Notes: generated from the letters alone by a model not told the origin. A DNA stretch of 64,000 bases from Opitutia bacterium ISCC 52 (GCA_014529675.2 CP076040.1:2437894-2501893), one strand, 5' to 3'; positions 55,417-63,924 are shown, numbered from the stretch's first letter. Made by a program: numbers and translations.

Positions 55417-55887
55417 ATGGAGAACGAGGTTTTACCGGTTACCATCAAAGGGCTCATTCCCACCAGCACAGGTGTGGCTGTTTTCTTGGGCACAGAGGAT
55501 AAGACCTTTGTCATTTATATCGACCCGGCGGTGGGACAGTCACTGTCGTTGGCCATCAATGAAGTCAAACGAAGCAGACCCCTTACCCACGATCTGATCA
55601 GTCACATACTGATGGGATTGGAAGCGAAGCTCGACCGTATCATAATCAATGATGTCGATGCGGATAAATTCTTTGCGCGCCTCATCTTGAATATGGAAAA
55701 CGAGCTGGGGAAAAAGATTATGGAAATCGATGCTCGTCCCAGTGATTCATTAGTCCTTGCGGTGCAAAACAAACGCCCCATCTACGTCTCACAAAAAGTC
55801 TACGACTCAGTAGATGACATGACTCAAGTCTTCGAAGATATTAAGAATCGAAACGAAGAAAGCGACAATCCGAGTCCGGAAATTTAA
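55417..55887 (+). CDS. Bifunctional nuclease (DUF151/BFN) family
   Basis: 156 residues from ATG 55417; a TTG 36 bp upstream keeps the frame. VFLGTEDKTFVIYIDPAVGQ, RPLTHDLISHILMGLEAKLD and EIDARPSDSLVLAVQNKRPI (the RPSDxLALA motif) are typical. Family members are linked to DNA/RNA cleavage in plants; the bacterial role is unclear. Confidence 0.9.
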   Translation: MENEVLPVTIKGLIPTSTGVAVFLGTEDKTFVIYIDPAVGQSLSLAINEVKRSRPLTHDLISHILMGLEAKLDRIIINDVDADKFFARLILNMENELGKKIMEIDARPSDSLVLAVQNKRPIYVSQKVYDSVDDMTQVFEDIKNRNEESDNPSPEI

Positions 55888-55901
55888 GTCCTCCTATTTC
55901 G

Positions 55902-56969
55902 ATGTCTCGGCCGCTGCCAGAACCGATCCTCCCAGATCAACCCTGTACCGCCCTCGCTCCCATGCAGGATGTCACCACTTGGGAGTTCATGAAAGTGGTT
56001 CATCAATTTGGCTCACCTGATTATTACGTCACTGAATATTTCCGGGTTCACGAAACCTCAAAGCTGGAAAAGCATATCCTGTTTTCCATCACTGATAATC
56101 CGACAGACCGCCCGGTATTTGCTCAGCTGATTGGCGAAAATCTCGATTATCTAAAACGCACCGTTGAGGACTTGGCTTCGCACCCGATTGCAGGCATCGA
56201 TATCAATCTCGGTTGTCCTGCTCCAAAAGTGTACAAGAAGAATGTGGGTGGTGGTCTGCTGCGTGACCTCGATCAAGTGGATAAAATCTTCGGTCTCCTG
56301 AAAGAGATTTCGCCACACCGTTTCACCGTCAAAACACGTATCGGATTTGAAGATACTGAACCCTTCCAAGGACTCCTGGACCTGATCAATAAGCATGGCG
56401 TCGATATGCTTAGTTTACACGGTCGCACCGTGAAAGAAATGTATTGGGCGGATGTGCATTACGACTACATCGCAGAAGCAGTTAAACGAGCCAACTGCCC
56501 GGTCTTGGCTAATGGCAATGTAACCAGCTACTTGAAAGCAGAGGACGTTTTCAAAAGCACCGGATGCCATGGGCTGATGATTGGTCGATCAGCGATTCGC
56601 AATCCCTGGATTTTTCGTCAGATCCGAGAACACTTTTCAGGACAGCCAATCTTCCAACCCAGTTTGGGTGATGTGTATCAATATGCGCAGCTACTTATTG
56701 ATACCTACTACAATCCCAAGGTACCTGAAATCAATCGGGTCAATAAGCTGAAAAAGTTTTTCAACTTTATCGGTCTCAGCGCAGATCCTGAAGGACAATT
56801 TCTATATGAGATACGTAGAGTCCGTTCGCTTGAAGCCATGAACGACGTACTTCAACGTCATCTTAAAGATAAAGCGGATGAGCCTTTCAGCAACGAACCC
56901 TATGAAGGATTAGTCGCTCGCCCCAATCGGGAAACACGAGTGACGCCACTCGTTCCATCGAAAACTTAG
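55902..56969 (+). CDS. dus: tRNA-dihydrouridine synthase
   Basis: FMN-dependent reduction of tRNA uridine. 355 residues. ALAPMQDVTTWEFMKV, GIDINLGCPAPKVYKKNVGG (catalytic Cys), LSLHGRTVKEMYWADVHYDY and ANGNVTSYLKAEDVFKSTGC are the flavin-barrel motifs. Subfamily (A, B or C) not resolved. Confidence 0.93.
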   Translation: MSRPLPEPILPDQPCTALAPMQDVTTWEFMKVVHQFGSPDYYVTEYFRVHETSKLEKHILFSITDNPTDRPVFAQLIGENLDYLKRTVEDLASHPIAGIDINLGCPAPKVYKKNVGGGLLRDLDQVDKIFGLLKEISPHRFTVKTRIGFEDTEPFQGLLDLINKHGVDMLSLHGRTVKEMYWADVHYDYIAEAVKRANCPVLANGNVTSYLKAEDVFKSTGCHGLMIGRSAIRNPWIFRQIREHFSGQPIFQPSLGDVYQYAQLLIDTYYNPKVPEINRVNKLKKFFNFIGLSADPEGQFLYEIRRVRSLEAMNDVLQRHLKDKADEPFSNEPYEGLVARPNRETRVTPLVPSKT

Positions 56970-56993
56970 GCCTCCAAAACCAGGCAGAATCAT

Positions 56994-57668
56994 ATGAACG
57001 AAACTACCGCACTCGTTACGCTCATCATTATCGGGCTATCGGCCATTATGACCTTTCAGGGCTTTAAGAATCAGTCTCTATTTGCGCGCTACATGTTCGA
57101 CAATGAACTCATCGTTCGAAACAAGGAATACGAACGCCTGCTTACTTCAGGATTGCTTCACGCCGACTGGATGCACTTCGCGTTCAACATGTTCAGTCTG
57201 TATTCATTTGGAACCTACCTCGAACTCTCCTATTCCCCCTCAGTCCTACTCTTCATTTATATTACATCCATCCTCGGTGGTAACCTTCTATCGATGCTCA
57301 TCTATAGAAATAAACCCTACCGAGCTATCGGCGCATCCGGCGGAGTGTGCGGAGTCATTTACGCTGCTATCTTCTTACTCCCTGGCGGAAACATTATGAT
57401 TTTTCCACTCCCACTTCCCATCCCCTCTTGGGTCTATGCCATTCTGTTTCTACTCATCTCCGCTTATGGCATGCGGTCCGCTCGCACCAACGTAGGCCAT
57501 GTGGCCCACTTGGGTGGAGCACTCATTGGTCTAGCCGTTACCTTTCTTATGTTTCCGCAAAAAGTGCTGGCTCTGCCGGAACTTCTCGGGTTGGTGCTGC
57601 TGATTTCAGCAGGCATCGTCATTGCAGAATTATACCGCAAACGTAAAGAAAGCCCCTACCCAGGCTGA
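56994..57668 (+). CDS. Rhomboid intramembrane serine protease
   Basis: 224 residues with six predicted helices. HADWMHFAFNMFSLYSFGTY is the HxxxN motif, GASGGVCGVIYAA carries the catalytic Ser (GxSG), and HVAHLGGALIG the His. It cleaves membrane proteins; substrates unknown. Confidence 0.92.
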   Translation: MNETTALVTLIIIGLSAIMTFQGFKNQSLFARYMFDNELIVRNKEYERLLTSGLLHADWMHFAFNMFSLYSFGTYLELSYSPSVLLFIYITSILGGNLLSMLIYRNKPYRAIGASGGVCGVIYAAIFLLPGGNIMIFPLPLPIPSWVYAILFLLISAYGMRSARTNVGHVAHLGGALIGLAVTFLMFPQKVLALPELLGLVLLISAGIVIAELYRKRKESPYPG

Positions 57669-57753
57669 GCATTGCAGATATCACTTAAACCCAAGCTCAT
57701 TTTCCTGTAAATCAAGCTGGAAGTGTGAGGCTCAGTTCCTCAACGTGGTAACC

Positions 57754-58764
57754 ATGTCATCCATTTCCCTAAAAACATCAGTCGATCTCGGGATTGTCCC
57801 CACACACATCAAATTCGTTGGCGGACTTGTTCCCGACGAATCCGGTAAGCTACCTCGTAATGAAGACGGTAAGCTTCGCCTGGTAGCGGAAGCAGAGCAT
57901 TTACTAGCGAACTCTCCAGCGCCGATTTCAACGATTCAGGTACCGTTTTTCCCCGGCCTTGACCAAACGGAAGTCGATGAGATGTTCGAAGCCATTAAGA
58001 GCACAGGCGTTAAGCCCCTTCTAATTATGATGGTCGGAGGTGGTAACCCTATGGACCCAGCCGATGAAGATTCTGTAATCCCCGGTTTGGTTGAAGGTCT
58101 TGAAGCAGCCAAACGTCATGGAATCGAGCATGTATCCTCTACCACACTTGAAGAGTGGATGAAACAAGGGGCAACTGAACTGACTGGTGATGCTTTTGAT
58201 GCCGCTGTGGCGCAGCTTGGTAAACTACATGCCCGTGCCGTTCGCGAGGCGAACGCTCTCAATAGTTGTATCAAACACTGGCACATCGAATTTCTCAGAG
58301 GCATTGAATTTCAAACCTTTACCGATGTCCGCAAAGGCTGGGCAGCAGTGAAAGCGATGAACGCAGAACTTGGCGGAAGTTTCTTCAAAATCATCGTCGA
58401 CGCTGCTCACTGCGGAGACTCCGCTTTGAACATGGTCGAGAACGCTGAAGCCATTAAAGAGATTGGTGCCGAAGGCGGGATTTCGATGTTTCATGCATCT
58501 GCTAAAACCACTCGCGGTTGTCTTTCAACAGATGATGGCTGGATCGGCCACCTCCTAACGGCCTGCGCGGAAACAGGGAACCTGGAAATCGTTCTGGTTG
58601 AACTGTTCCACCATGAGGATGCGGCATTAGCAGGCTTGCGCGAAGCGGACCCTGGGCACGGTATTGATACCACAGACGGCCGCAGTTACTCTCAGTGCAC
58701 GATCGATGGATTGGTCGACGTGGCTCGCCGCATGAACAACCTGGTTACGCGAGGAAAGCTGTAA
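57754..58764 (+). CDS. TIM-barrel protein, sugar-phosphate-isomerase/epimerase-like
   Basis: 336 residues from ATG 57754 (MSSISLKTSVDLGIVPTHIK); the longer TTG frame at 57622 overlaps the rhomboid gene. Motifs such as IKPLLIMMVGGGNPMD, IVDAAHCGDSALNM and LVELFHHEDAALAGL suggest a TIM barrel with metal-binding Asp/His/Glu, as in AP-endonuclease-2-type sugar isomerases. I do not recognise an exact family. Confidence 0.6.
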   Translation: MSSISLKTSVDLGIVPTHIKFVGGLVPDESGKLPRNEDGKLRLVAEAEHLLANSPAPISTIQVPFFPGLDQTEVDEMFEAIKSTGVKPLLIMMVGGGNPMDPADEDSVIPGLVEGLEAAKRHGIEHVSSTTLEEWMKQGATELTGDAFDAAVAQLGKLHARAVREANALNSCIKHWHIEFLRGIEFQTFTDVRKGWAAVKAMNAELGGSFFKIIVDAAHCGDSALNMVENAEAIKEIGAEGGISMFHASAKTTRGCLSTDDGWIGHLLTACAETGNLEIVLVELFHHEDAALAGLREADPGHGIDTTDGRSYSQCTIDGLVDVARRMNNLVTRGKL

Positions 58765-58829
58765 GCTCCTCTCCTACAAGTTACCTGTGGTTGCATAAAA
58801 GGTAGGGCTCAATTCTACCTCCAATGAAG

Positions 58830-58889
58830 CCACGTTCGACAGAACGTGGATGTTTGCTTTTTTACGGGTCGACGGTGTATCCACCGTCG
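58830..58889. repeat. Two consecutive palindromes between convergent genes
   Basis: CCACGTTCgacaGAACGTGG (58830-58849) is followed by ATGTTTGCTTTTTT, and CGACGGTGtatcCACCGTCG is at 58870-58889. The first, with its T-tail, can act as plus-strand terminator for the TIM-barrel gene. Both look like REP-type elements. Confidence 0.65.
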
Positions 58890-58930
58890 CTACTTGGAAT
58901 CCTCCTGAGGAAGATAAAGTTTGATTGAAA

Positions 58931-59695
58931 CTACCTCAACAGCGTGGATCCGCCATCGATGTCGTAGGCACTACCCGTAATAAAAGAAGCCTCGTCGCTA
59001 CATAGGAAAACAGCCAACGCTCCGATCTCTTCTGGCCTCCCCATTCTACCGATAGGTTGAAAGGTCGAGAGTTTTTCAAACATCTCCTCCCTGTTATCCG
59101 GGTAATTTTTATCCAAATAAGAATCGACAAAAGCGGTATGAACACGCCCTGGACAGAGGCAATTCGATCGAATGCCATCTTTCAGATAATCCTTGGCTAC
59201 GGATAAGGTCATGGCAAAGACAGCTCCTTTACTGGCCGAATAGGCGAATCGATCAGAAATACCAATTTTACTGGCGATAGATGCCAAATTCAAAACGGCA
59301 CCACCCCCGTTGGCTTTCATTCCAGGCATGGCAGCATGCAAACAATTATAGGGTCCCTTAATGTTTACTGCATAGATCTTATCCATCTCCTCAGAAGACG
59401 TAGCCTCGACGTTCCCAATGGAAGCGATACCAGCGTTGTTTACTAAAATATCAGCAGGACCGAGTGCCAGGAATAGCGATGTAACGGCCTCAGCATCGGT
59501 AACGTCCAAGTGATGGTAACTGGCGGTGCCACCAGCATCGGTGATTAATGAAACCGTCTCCTGCCCTCCGGCTTCGTTGACATCTAAAACAAATACTTCT
59601 GCTCCTTCTTCTCCGAAACGCAGAGAGATGGCCTGACCGATTCCCGATCCAGCGCCCGTAACAAATGCCTTCTTATCCTTAAGCTTGAGATCCAT
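58931..59695 (-). CDS. Short-chain dehydrogenase (SDR)
   Basis: 254 residues. AFVTGAGSGIGQAISLRFGE (cofactor motif), VNNAGIASIGNVEAT, NLASIASKIG with catalytic Ser and YSASKGAVFAMTLSVAKDYL; GRVHTAFVDSYLD at the C-terminus. A complete classical SDR; substrate unknown, 78 bp downstream of the sulfatase gene. Confidence 0.92.
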   Translation of the reverse strand: MDLKLKDKKAFVTGAGSGIGQAISLRFGEEGAEVFVLDVNEAGGQETVSLITDAGGTASYHHLDVTDAEAVTSLFLALGPADILVNNAGIASIGNVEATSSEEMDKIYAVNIKGPYNCLHAAMPGMKANGGGAVLNLASIASKIGISDRFAYSASKGAVFAMTLSVAKDYLKDGIRSNCLCPGRVHTAFVDSYLDKNYPDNREEMFEKLSTFQPIGRMGRPEEIGALAVFLCSDEASFITGSAYDIDGGSTLLR

Positions 59696-59772
59696 GACGA
59701 TAGATCATCGAACTTCAGTTAAGAAAATCGATTAAATAATTCCCTCAAGAGTGAATCTCTCTCCGGGAGTGT

Positions 59773-61434
59773 CTAAAGCTTTCCAGCTTTCACCAGCTCA
59801 GCTTCACGAATCTTCTTAAACTGATGGGAGATCTGAATCGCCCTTTGACGGTCTTCATCATTATAATCCCAGAATTCCTGGACGACCCGTTCCGTTGCAG
59901 GATAGTGAGAACCGTCGTCTCCGATATCTTTACGCAATTGAGCGAATTTTGCTTTGAGTGCATCACGAACTTCTCGATAAGCCGGAACATCGTAAACGTT
60001 ATTTAACTCATGAGGATCTCGCTGAAGGTCATAGAGCTCCCAGCCGGGTGGCGTGCGATAGTCCCCCTTATAATTGGTACCATAGAAATAAATCAGCTTA
60101 TGCGTCTTTGTCCGCATCGCCATTTCACCGGGGTTGTCATGGTGCGCCATATGCATCCAGTAGCGGTAGTAGGCTGCATCTTTCCAACCAACCGGTTCTT
60201 TTCCTGTTTCGCAAATCTGACGAAATGATTTTCCTTGGACGCTGGCAGGAATATCTGCACCCGCGTAATCAAGCATGAGAGCCGGATAGTCTACGTTCTC
60301 AATGATCGCATCCGTGCGAATACCTGAAGGAATGGCCTTCGGATAGCGAAGGATGAAGGGCATGCGTTGTGACTCATCGTAGGCCCATCGTTTGTCCTGA
60401 AAATCTTTTTCTCCCAACCAGAAACCTTGGTCACCGGTGTAAATGATGATGGTGTTATCGTAAATACCCTCTGCCTTCATGTAGTCGAACAGGCGCTTCA
60501 AATTGTCATCCACCCCTTTTACACAACGTAGGTATTTTTTCAGGTAAGCCTGATAAGAGATACGGGTAGTCTCCACTTCACTTAATTTAGCCGGATCATA
60601 ATCATCCGGATATTCTTCAGGGAAAAAGTCGTAGAGGTGAGTCGCATAGGAACGACGAGGATTCCGTTTACCAATGGAGGTGCCGATGTGTGGGGTCAGC
60701 TCGTCATTGTGACCACGCGTGCCAATAGAGCCCCAGGTGTCGGGTACATCGTAGAGGGTTTGTGGTTCGGGTATTTCAACGTTGGCCAAATAAGACTGAT
60801 AACGAGGAGCGTTTTCAAAGTAGTCGTGTGGCGCTTTGTATTGGTGGCAAATAAAGAAGGGCTTGTCCGGGTCGCGTTCATTCTCCATCCAGTCCAAGGT
60901 CGCATCGGTAATCACATCCGTTGAGTGCTCACCCTTATGCACTTCTACATTCTGTGGCCAAGGCTTGTTCCCTTGAGTGCGCAATTCCGTATCAAAGTAT
61001 TTCCCCTGACCCGGTAGCACTTTGTAGTAGTCAAAGTTTGGCTCTACCTTCAAATGCCACTTCCCGATCATCGCGGTCTGATAACCAGCCTTTTTCATCT
61101 GAATCGGCAGCATCTGTTTTTCTGGAGCAACATTGCCCCCCAAATCAAACACGCCGTTGATGTGATTGTATTGCCCAGTCATAATACAGGCGCGAGACGG
61201 CGTGCAAATGGAGTTCGTCACAAATGCGTTTTCAAAAAGTATGCCCTCTTCAGCCAGGCTATCAATGGTTGGTGTCGGATCCAAATCCTTGAGCAAGGTA
61301 GCATAGGCACCTACCGCTTGCGCCGTATGGTCATCTGACATGATGAAGAGAATATTCGGTCTGTCTGCTGCCTTGGCAAAAACGGCTGAAAGCATGACTA
61401 AAGCCAATAAGGATACAATTCGGGTAAATTTCAT
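59773..61434 (-). CDS. Secreted sulfatase (CTPSR type)
   Basis: 553 residues from ATG 61434 with signal peptide (MKFTRIVSLLALVMLSAVFA); the frame extends nine codons upstream. PNILFIMSDDHTAQAVGAYA, CTPSRACIMTGQYNHINGVF (canonical formylglycine motif) and IIYTGDQGFWLGEKDFQDKR are the family sites. Probably acts on a sulfated polysaccharide outside the cytoplasm. SDR 58931 may be co-transcribed. Confidence 0.94.
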   Translation of the reverse strand: MKFTRIVSLLALVMLSAVFAKAADRPNILFIMSDDHTAQAVGAYATLLKDLDPTPTIDSLAEEGILFENAFVTNSICTPSRACIMTGQYNHINGVFDLGGNVAPEKQMLPIQMKKAGYQTAMIGKWHLKVEPNFDYYKVLPGQGKYFDTELRTQGNKPWPQNVEVHKGEHSTDVITDATLDWMENERDPDKPFFICHQYKAPHDYFENAPRYQSYLANVEIPEPQTLYDVPDTWGSIGTRGHNDELTPHIGTSIGKRNPRRSYATHLYDFFPEEYPDDYDPAKLSEVETTRISYQAYLKKYLRCVKGVDDNLKRLFDYMKAEGIYDNTIIIYTGDQGFWLGEKDFQDKRWAYDESQRMPFILRYPKAIPSGIRTDAIIENVDYPALMLDYAGADIPASVQGKSFRQICETGKEPVGWKDAAYYRYWMHMAHHDNPGEMAMRTKTHKLIYFYGTNYKGDYRTPPGWELYDLQRDPHELNNVYDVPAYREVRDALKAKFAQLRKDIGDDGSHYPATERVVQEFWDYNDEDRQRAIQISHQFKKIREAELVKAGKL

Positions 61435-61554
61435 AAGGGTAAGACGGTAGTAATAGTTCAAGTGTATGGAAGCATCCTAGCAAATGCCTCTGCAGCTAAC
61501 AATGCTGAGACTTTCAGCTATTGATGGAATATCCTGACTTAAGCGAAGCAAGGT

Positions 61555-62046
61555 TTATTCTCCGGCCGAAGTATGATCGTGCAGAATCTTCCAGCCATCC
61601 TCGCCGTGCTGCAGCAGAAGCGTAAAGAGCCCGGTCGCATTTCCATACTCCCCTTCTCGTTTAAGCCGGTAGCGACCATGGACCTGCGCCCATTGGTCCG
61701 TCAAAACCAACACTTCCAGGTCTTCGAAATCCAAGTGTCCCATAGCTTCCGGAGTAGGATAAGACGTTAAATAGCGATCCATCGTGGCCTGCCATCCACG
61801 TCGCACGTTCCCTCCTGCAGAAAATCGCAGCGCCTCGCCTTTGACGTAGGTTTCCATAAAAGCAGGGATATCAGCACGATTCCAGGCATCCACCTGAGCC
61901 GTAAGCACGGAAACGATGGCAGCTTCGGTGTCATCAGCAGACATTTTAGCTCCGCAGCCTTGAATAAATGAAAGAGCAGCCGTGCAACTGACAATCGAGC
62001 AAAATAGCAGAAACTTTCTCCAGTAGGTTCGTCGCGGTCGTTCCAT
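61555..62046 (-). CDS. DUF4440/SnoaL-like lipoprotein
   Basis: 163 residues. Lipobox IQGC after MERPRRTYWRKFLLFCSIVS. The mature part (AAIVSVLTAQVDAWNRADIP, FMETYVKGEALRFSAGGNVR, HGRYRLKREGEYGNATGLFT) is one DUF4440 domain ending GWKILHDHTS. Secreted small-molecule-binding role inferred. Confidence 0.87.
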   Translation of the reverse strand: MERPRRTYWRKFLLFCSIVSCTAALSFIQGCGAKMSADDTEAAIVSVLTAQVDAWNRADIPAFMETYVKGEALRFSAGGNVRRGWQATMDRYLTSYPTPEAMGHLDFEDLEVLVLTDQWAQVHGRYRLKREGEYGNATGLFTLLLQHGEDGWKILHDHTSAGE

Positions 62047-62097
62047 ACATTCATCGAAGCAGAATTCCTATCCCTCGCCCATATCAAAAATTGAAAA

Positions 62098-62165
62098 TCG
62101 GCAGCAAGCTACCTTCCTACATTAGAGAGCCGGAACTATTATGTAGGAGAGGAGACTGCTCCCGA
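62098..62165. repeat. REP-like palindrome pair (BIME), family A, diverged
   Basis: Units at 62098-62121 (reverse) and 62142-62165 (forward, TGTAGGAGAGGAGACTGCTC then CCGA) match the family A unit at 32170-32242 with a few changes. The order is inverted relative to that copy, as in two BIME types. Confidence 0.75.
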
Positions 62166-62270
62166 ATCCATCGACCAACGTAAACGGTTTATCAAATCAC
62201 CTCAAAAAATGATAAGGACGTGCTGACAGACCATGGATACACTATCCGTAGTCCTAATTCTTCAAGGATT

Positions 62271-62819
62271 ATGCGCATTTTCACGGTCATACGCTTCGTT
62301 TTCTGGACTGCAGTTCTATCAGTCCAGTTTCCGCTCATGGGCGACATAAGCGGTAAAAGCAAAGATGAGATCCTGGCTTCCTTTGGAAAACCCATCAGTG
62401 CGCTCAATAGCTCGAAAAGGGAAATCCTGAACTACCCACAGGGACAAATCGTTCTCGTTGGAGGAATAGTCAGTTCCTATAAAGGAGCTTTCAATGCCGG
62501 TGATGCAGCGGCCCCATCCTCACAGCCCAGTGCATCGGTCTCTACGCCTGAACCTCAACGACCTGCTCCACAGACAGCCCCTCCTGCTTCAACACCTCAG
62601 CCAGAGGAGCGCAGGAGCATTCAACCAGCGGGAACGGCTACCCTCACCTGCTACTTAATTCCCTACATTGTTTATGCGGGAGTGATCGCTCTTTCAATTA
62701 CCTTACCTGAAAGCCTGAGAACAGAGACCGTAGGTCTACTCAAATCCCTGTGCTTCGCCTTCGCGATTGTTTGGGTGACTGGCTTGATAAACCGCTTAGG
62801 AATCAAGCTAAAGATATAG
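62271..62819 (+). CDS. Membrane protein with Pro-rich linker
   Basis: 182 residues from ATG 62271, with N-terminal hydrophobic segment (VIRFVFWTAVLSVQFPLM). DISGKSKDEILASFGKPISA then a strand QIVLVGGIVSSYKG; it looks like a SmpA/OmlA-type start, but not certain. A Pro/Ser/Thr-rich linker follows (STPEPQRPAPQTAPP), then one or two C-terminal helices (LIPYIVYAGVIALSI, SLCFAFAIVWVTGLI). No family assigned. Confidence 0.6.
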   Translation: MRIFTVIRFVFWTAVLSVQFPLMGDISGKSKDEILASFGKPISALNSSKREILNYPQGQIVLVGGIVSSYKGAFNAGDAAAPSSQPSASVSTPEPQRPAPQTAPPASTPQPEERRSIQPAGTATLTCYLIPYIVYAGVIALSITLPESLRTETVGLLKSLCFAFAIVWVTGLINRLGIKLKI

Positions 62820-62840
62820 AGTCGGAGCAAAGCCAAATCC

Positions 62841-63398
62841 TTAAATCCCCTCTCCCTTTGAAAGCACGGTCAACAGAGGATCGTAGCCGTTTTCCTGAAG
62901 GGCTTTTCCGCGTTCATCGTAGAGAGAAGAATGTCCCTTTACGCCATGCCCTTCGACCAGGCGATTCATAAAGTTGAAGAGACACACCACATTCACCGTA
63001 TCGTGCAGGGTCTGTTCATTCCAGCCGGCTTTCAATATAGCTTGGGCTTGAGCCTCCGTTGTTTTTGCCGGTTCCAGAGTCAATTGTTTGCCGTAGTGAA
63101 GTATCGGTTTAAGACGCTCTTCAATGGGAGATGAATCCACATCCTCCAACAAGGCGTTCAGCAAATCCTCTTCCACGCCAAAAGATTGGGCAGTCACTGA
63201 ATGAACACCGTGGCAATACTGACAGTTGTTCAGGCCTGACACGTAGGCTGCAATGAGTTCTCGATCTTTGACGGATAGTTCAGATGTTTGCCGCATAACG
63301 GCCGTATGGTATTCAACCAAGGCGATACCCGCAGTATTGTTTAGTAGTAAGATATCTCGGACTTCCTCGATCGGGCCTTCGTCTTTTAGGAAACTCAT
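62841..63398 (-). CDS. AhpD-like carboxymuconolactone decarboxylase family protein
   Basis: 185 residues. NCQYCHGVHSVTAQSFGV holds the CxxC and downstream His of AhpD-type disulfide reductases. It reads divergently from arsR with 92 bp between starts; the ArsR operator palindrome lies in that gap. Probably detoxifies peroxides or a thiol-reactive compound; inferred. Confidence 0.87.
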   Translation of the reverse strand: MSFLKDEGPIEEVRDILLLNNTAGIALVEYHTAVMRQTSELSVKDRELIAAYVSGLNNCQYCHGVHSVTAQSFGVEEDLLNALLEDVDSSPIEERLKPILHYGKQLTLEPAKTTEAQAQAILKAGWNEQTLHDTVNVVCLFNFMNRLVEGHGVKGHSSLYDERGKALQENGYDPLLTVLSKGEGI

Positions 63399-63451
63399 AT
63401 TACACTTACATGACCTAGCTAACCCTTGATTTCTAGATTAAAATCATTTCA

Positions 63452-63489
63452 CTCGTTTACATATAGATGTTTATCTATATGTAAACGAG
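63452..63489. promoter_or_regulatory. Probable ArsR operator: perfect 17 bp inverted repeat
   Basis: CTCGTTTACATATAGAT and ATCTATATGTAAACGAG, separated by 4 nt; inner core ATAGA-N6-TCTAT. It ends 1 bp before the arsR start codon at 63491, so bound repressor would cover the translation start; no separate ribosome binding site fits, suggesting a leaderless mRNA. It can also control the divergent AhpD-like gene. Confidence 0.85.
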
Positions 63490-63490
63490 C

Positions 63491-63799
63491 ATGAATTCAA
63501 AACAAGCAGCTGCGTTTGGAAAAGCCGTGGGCGATGTGACTCGCTATGCGATCCTAAGGAATTGTTGCTCTGAGAAGCGCTCCGTAGGTGATATCGCGGA
63601 GCATGTGAAATTGCGTCAACCGACTGTCACTCATCACATGAGCATTCTTACCGAAGCCGGACTGGTCACCCGCGAACAGGAAGGAAAACAAGTTTACTAT
63701 AGGGTGAATCAGGAAGCCGTAGTCAATTGCTGTGGGCAATTGCTCCTAGCATTAGCGCCTGACCAAAAAGCTACGCAGGCTGTGTGTGATTGCTGCTAA
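63491..63799 (+). CDS. ArsR/SmtB-family metal-responsive repressor
   Basis: 102 residues with winged helix (SVGDIAEHVKLRQPTVTHHM, then SILTEAGLVTREQEGKQVYY). Cys pairs occur at LRNCCSEK (N-terminal helix), VNCCGQLL and the C-terminal CDCC; similar Cys positions bind As(III), Cd or Zn in other ArsR proteins. Metal binding should release the repressor from the palindrome at 63452-63489 and from the related site at 63818-63833. Confidence 0.92.
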   Translation: MNSKQAAAFGKAVGDVTRYAILRNCCSEKRSVGDIAEHVKLRQPTVTHHMSILTEAGLVTREQEGKQVYYRVNQEAVVNCCGQLLLALAPDQKATQAVCDCC

Positions 63800-63817
63800 A
63801 AAAATTTGCCAATTCAC

Positions 63818-63833
63818 ATAGACAATCATCTAT
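63818..63833 (+). promoter_or_regulatory. Second ArsR-type operator before the Cys-rich peptide
   Basis: ATAGA-CAATCA-TCTAT has the same ATAGA-N6-TCTAT layout as the core of the arsR operator. It overlaps a TATAAT-like element (63833-63838) and lies just upstream of the peptide's strong Shine-Dalgarno AAAGGAGGTGA (63840-63850), so the peptide likely has its own ArsR-controlled signal. Confidence 0.65.
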
Positions 63834-63855
63834 ATAATGAAAGGAGGTGAAACCC

Positions 63856-63924
63856 ATGAGCAAAGAAGACATCAAAAACTGTTGCTGTGATTGTGACTGC
63901 AATTGCGATTGTAACTGCAAGTAA
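63856..63924 (+). CDS. 22-residue cysteine-rich metallothionein-like peptide
   Basis: Encodes a 22-residue peptide: MSKEDIKN then CCCDCDCNCDCNC and a final Lys; nine of its last 14 residues are Cys in alternating C-D/N-C steps. AAAGGAGGTGA lies 5 nt before the ATG, a near-perfect Shine-Dalgarno. The adjacent ArsR gene and operator say it is metal-induced. A metal-scavenging or chaperone role is inferred; no known family is matched from memory. Confidence 0.85.
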   Translation: MSKEDIKNCCCDCDCNCDCNCK

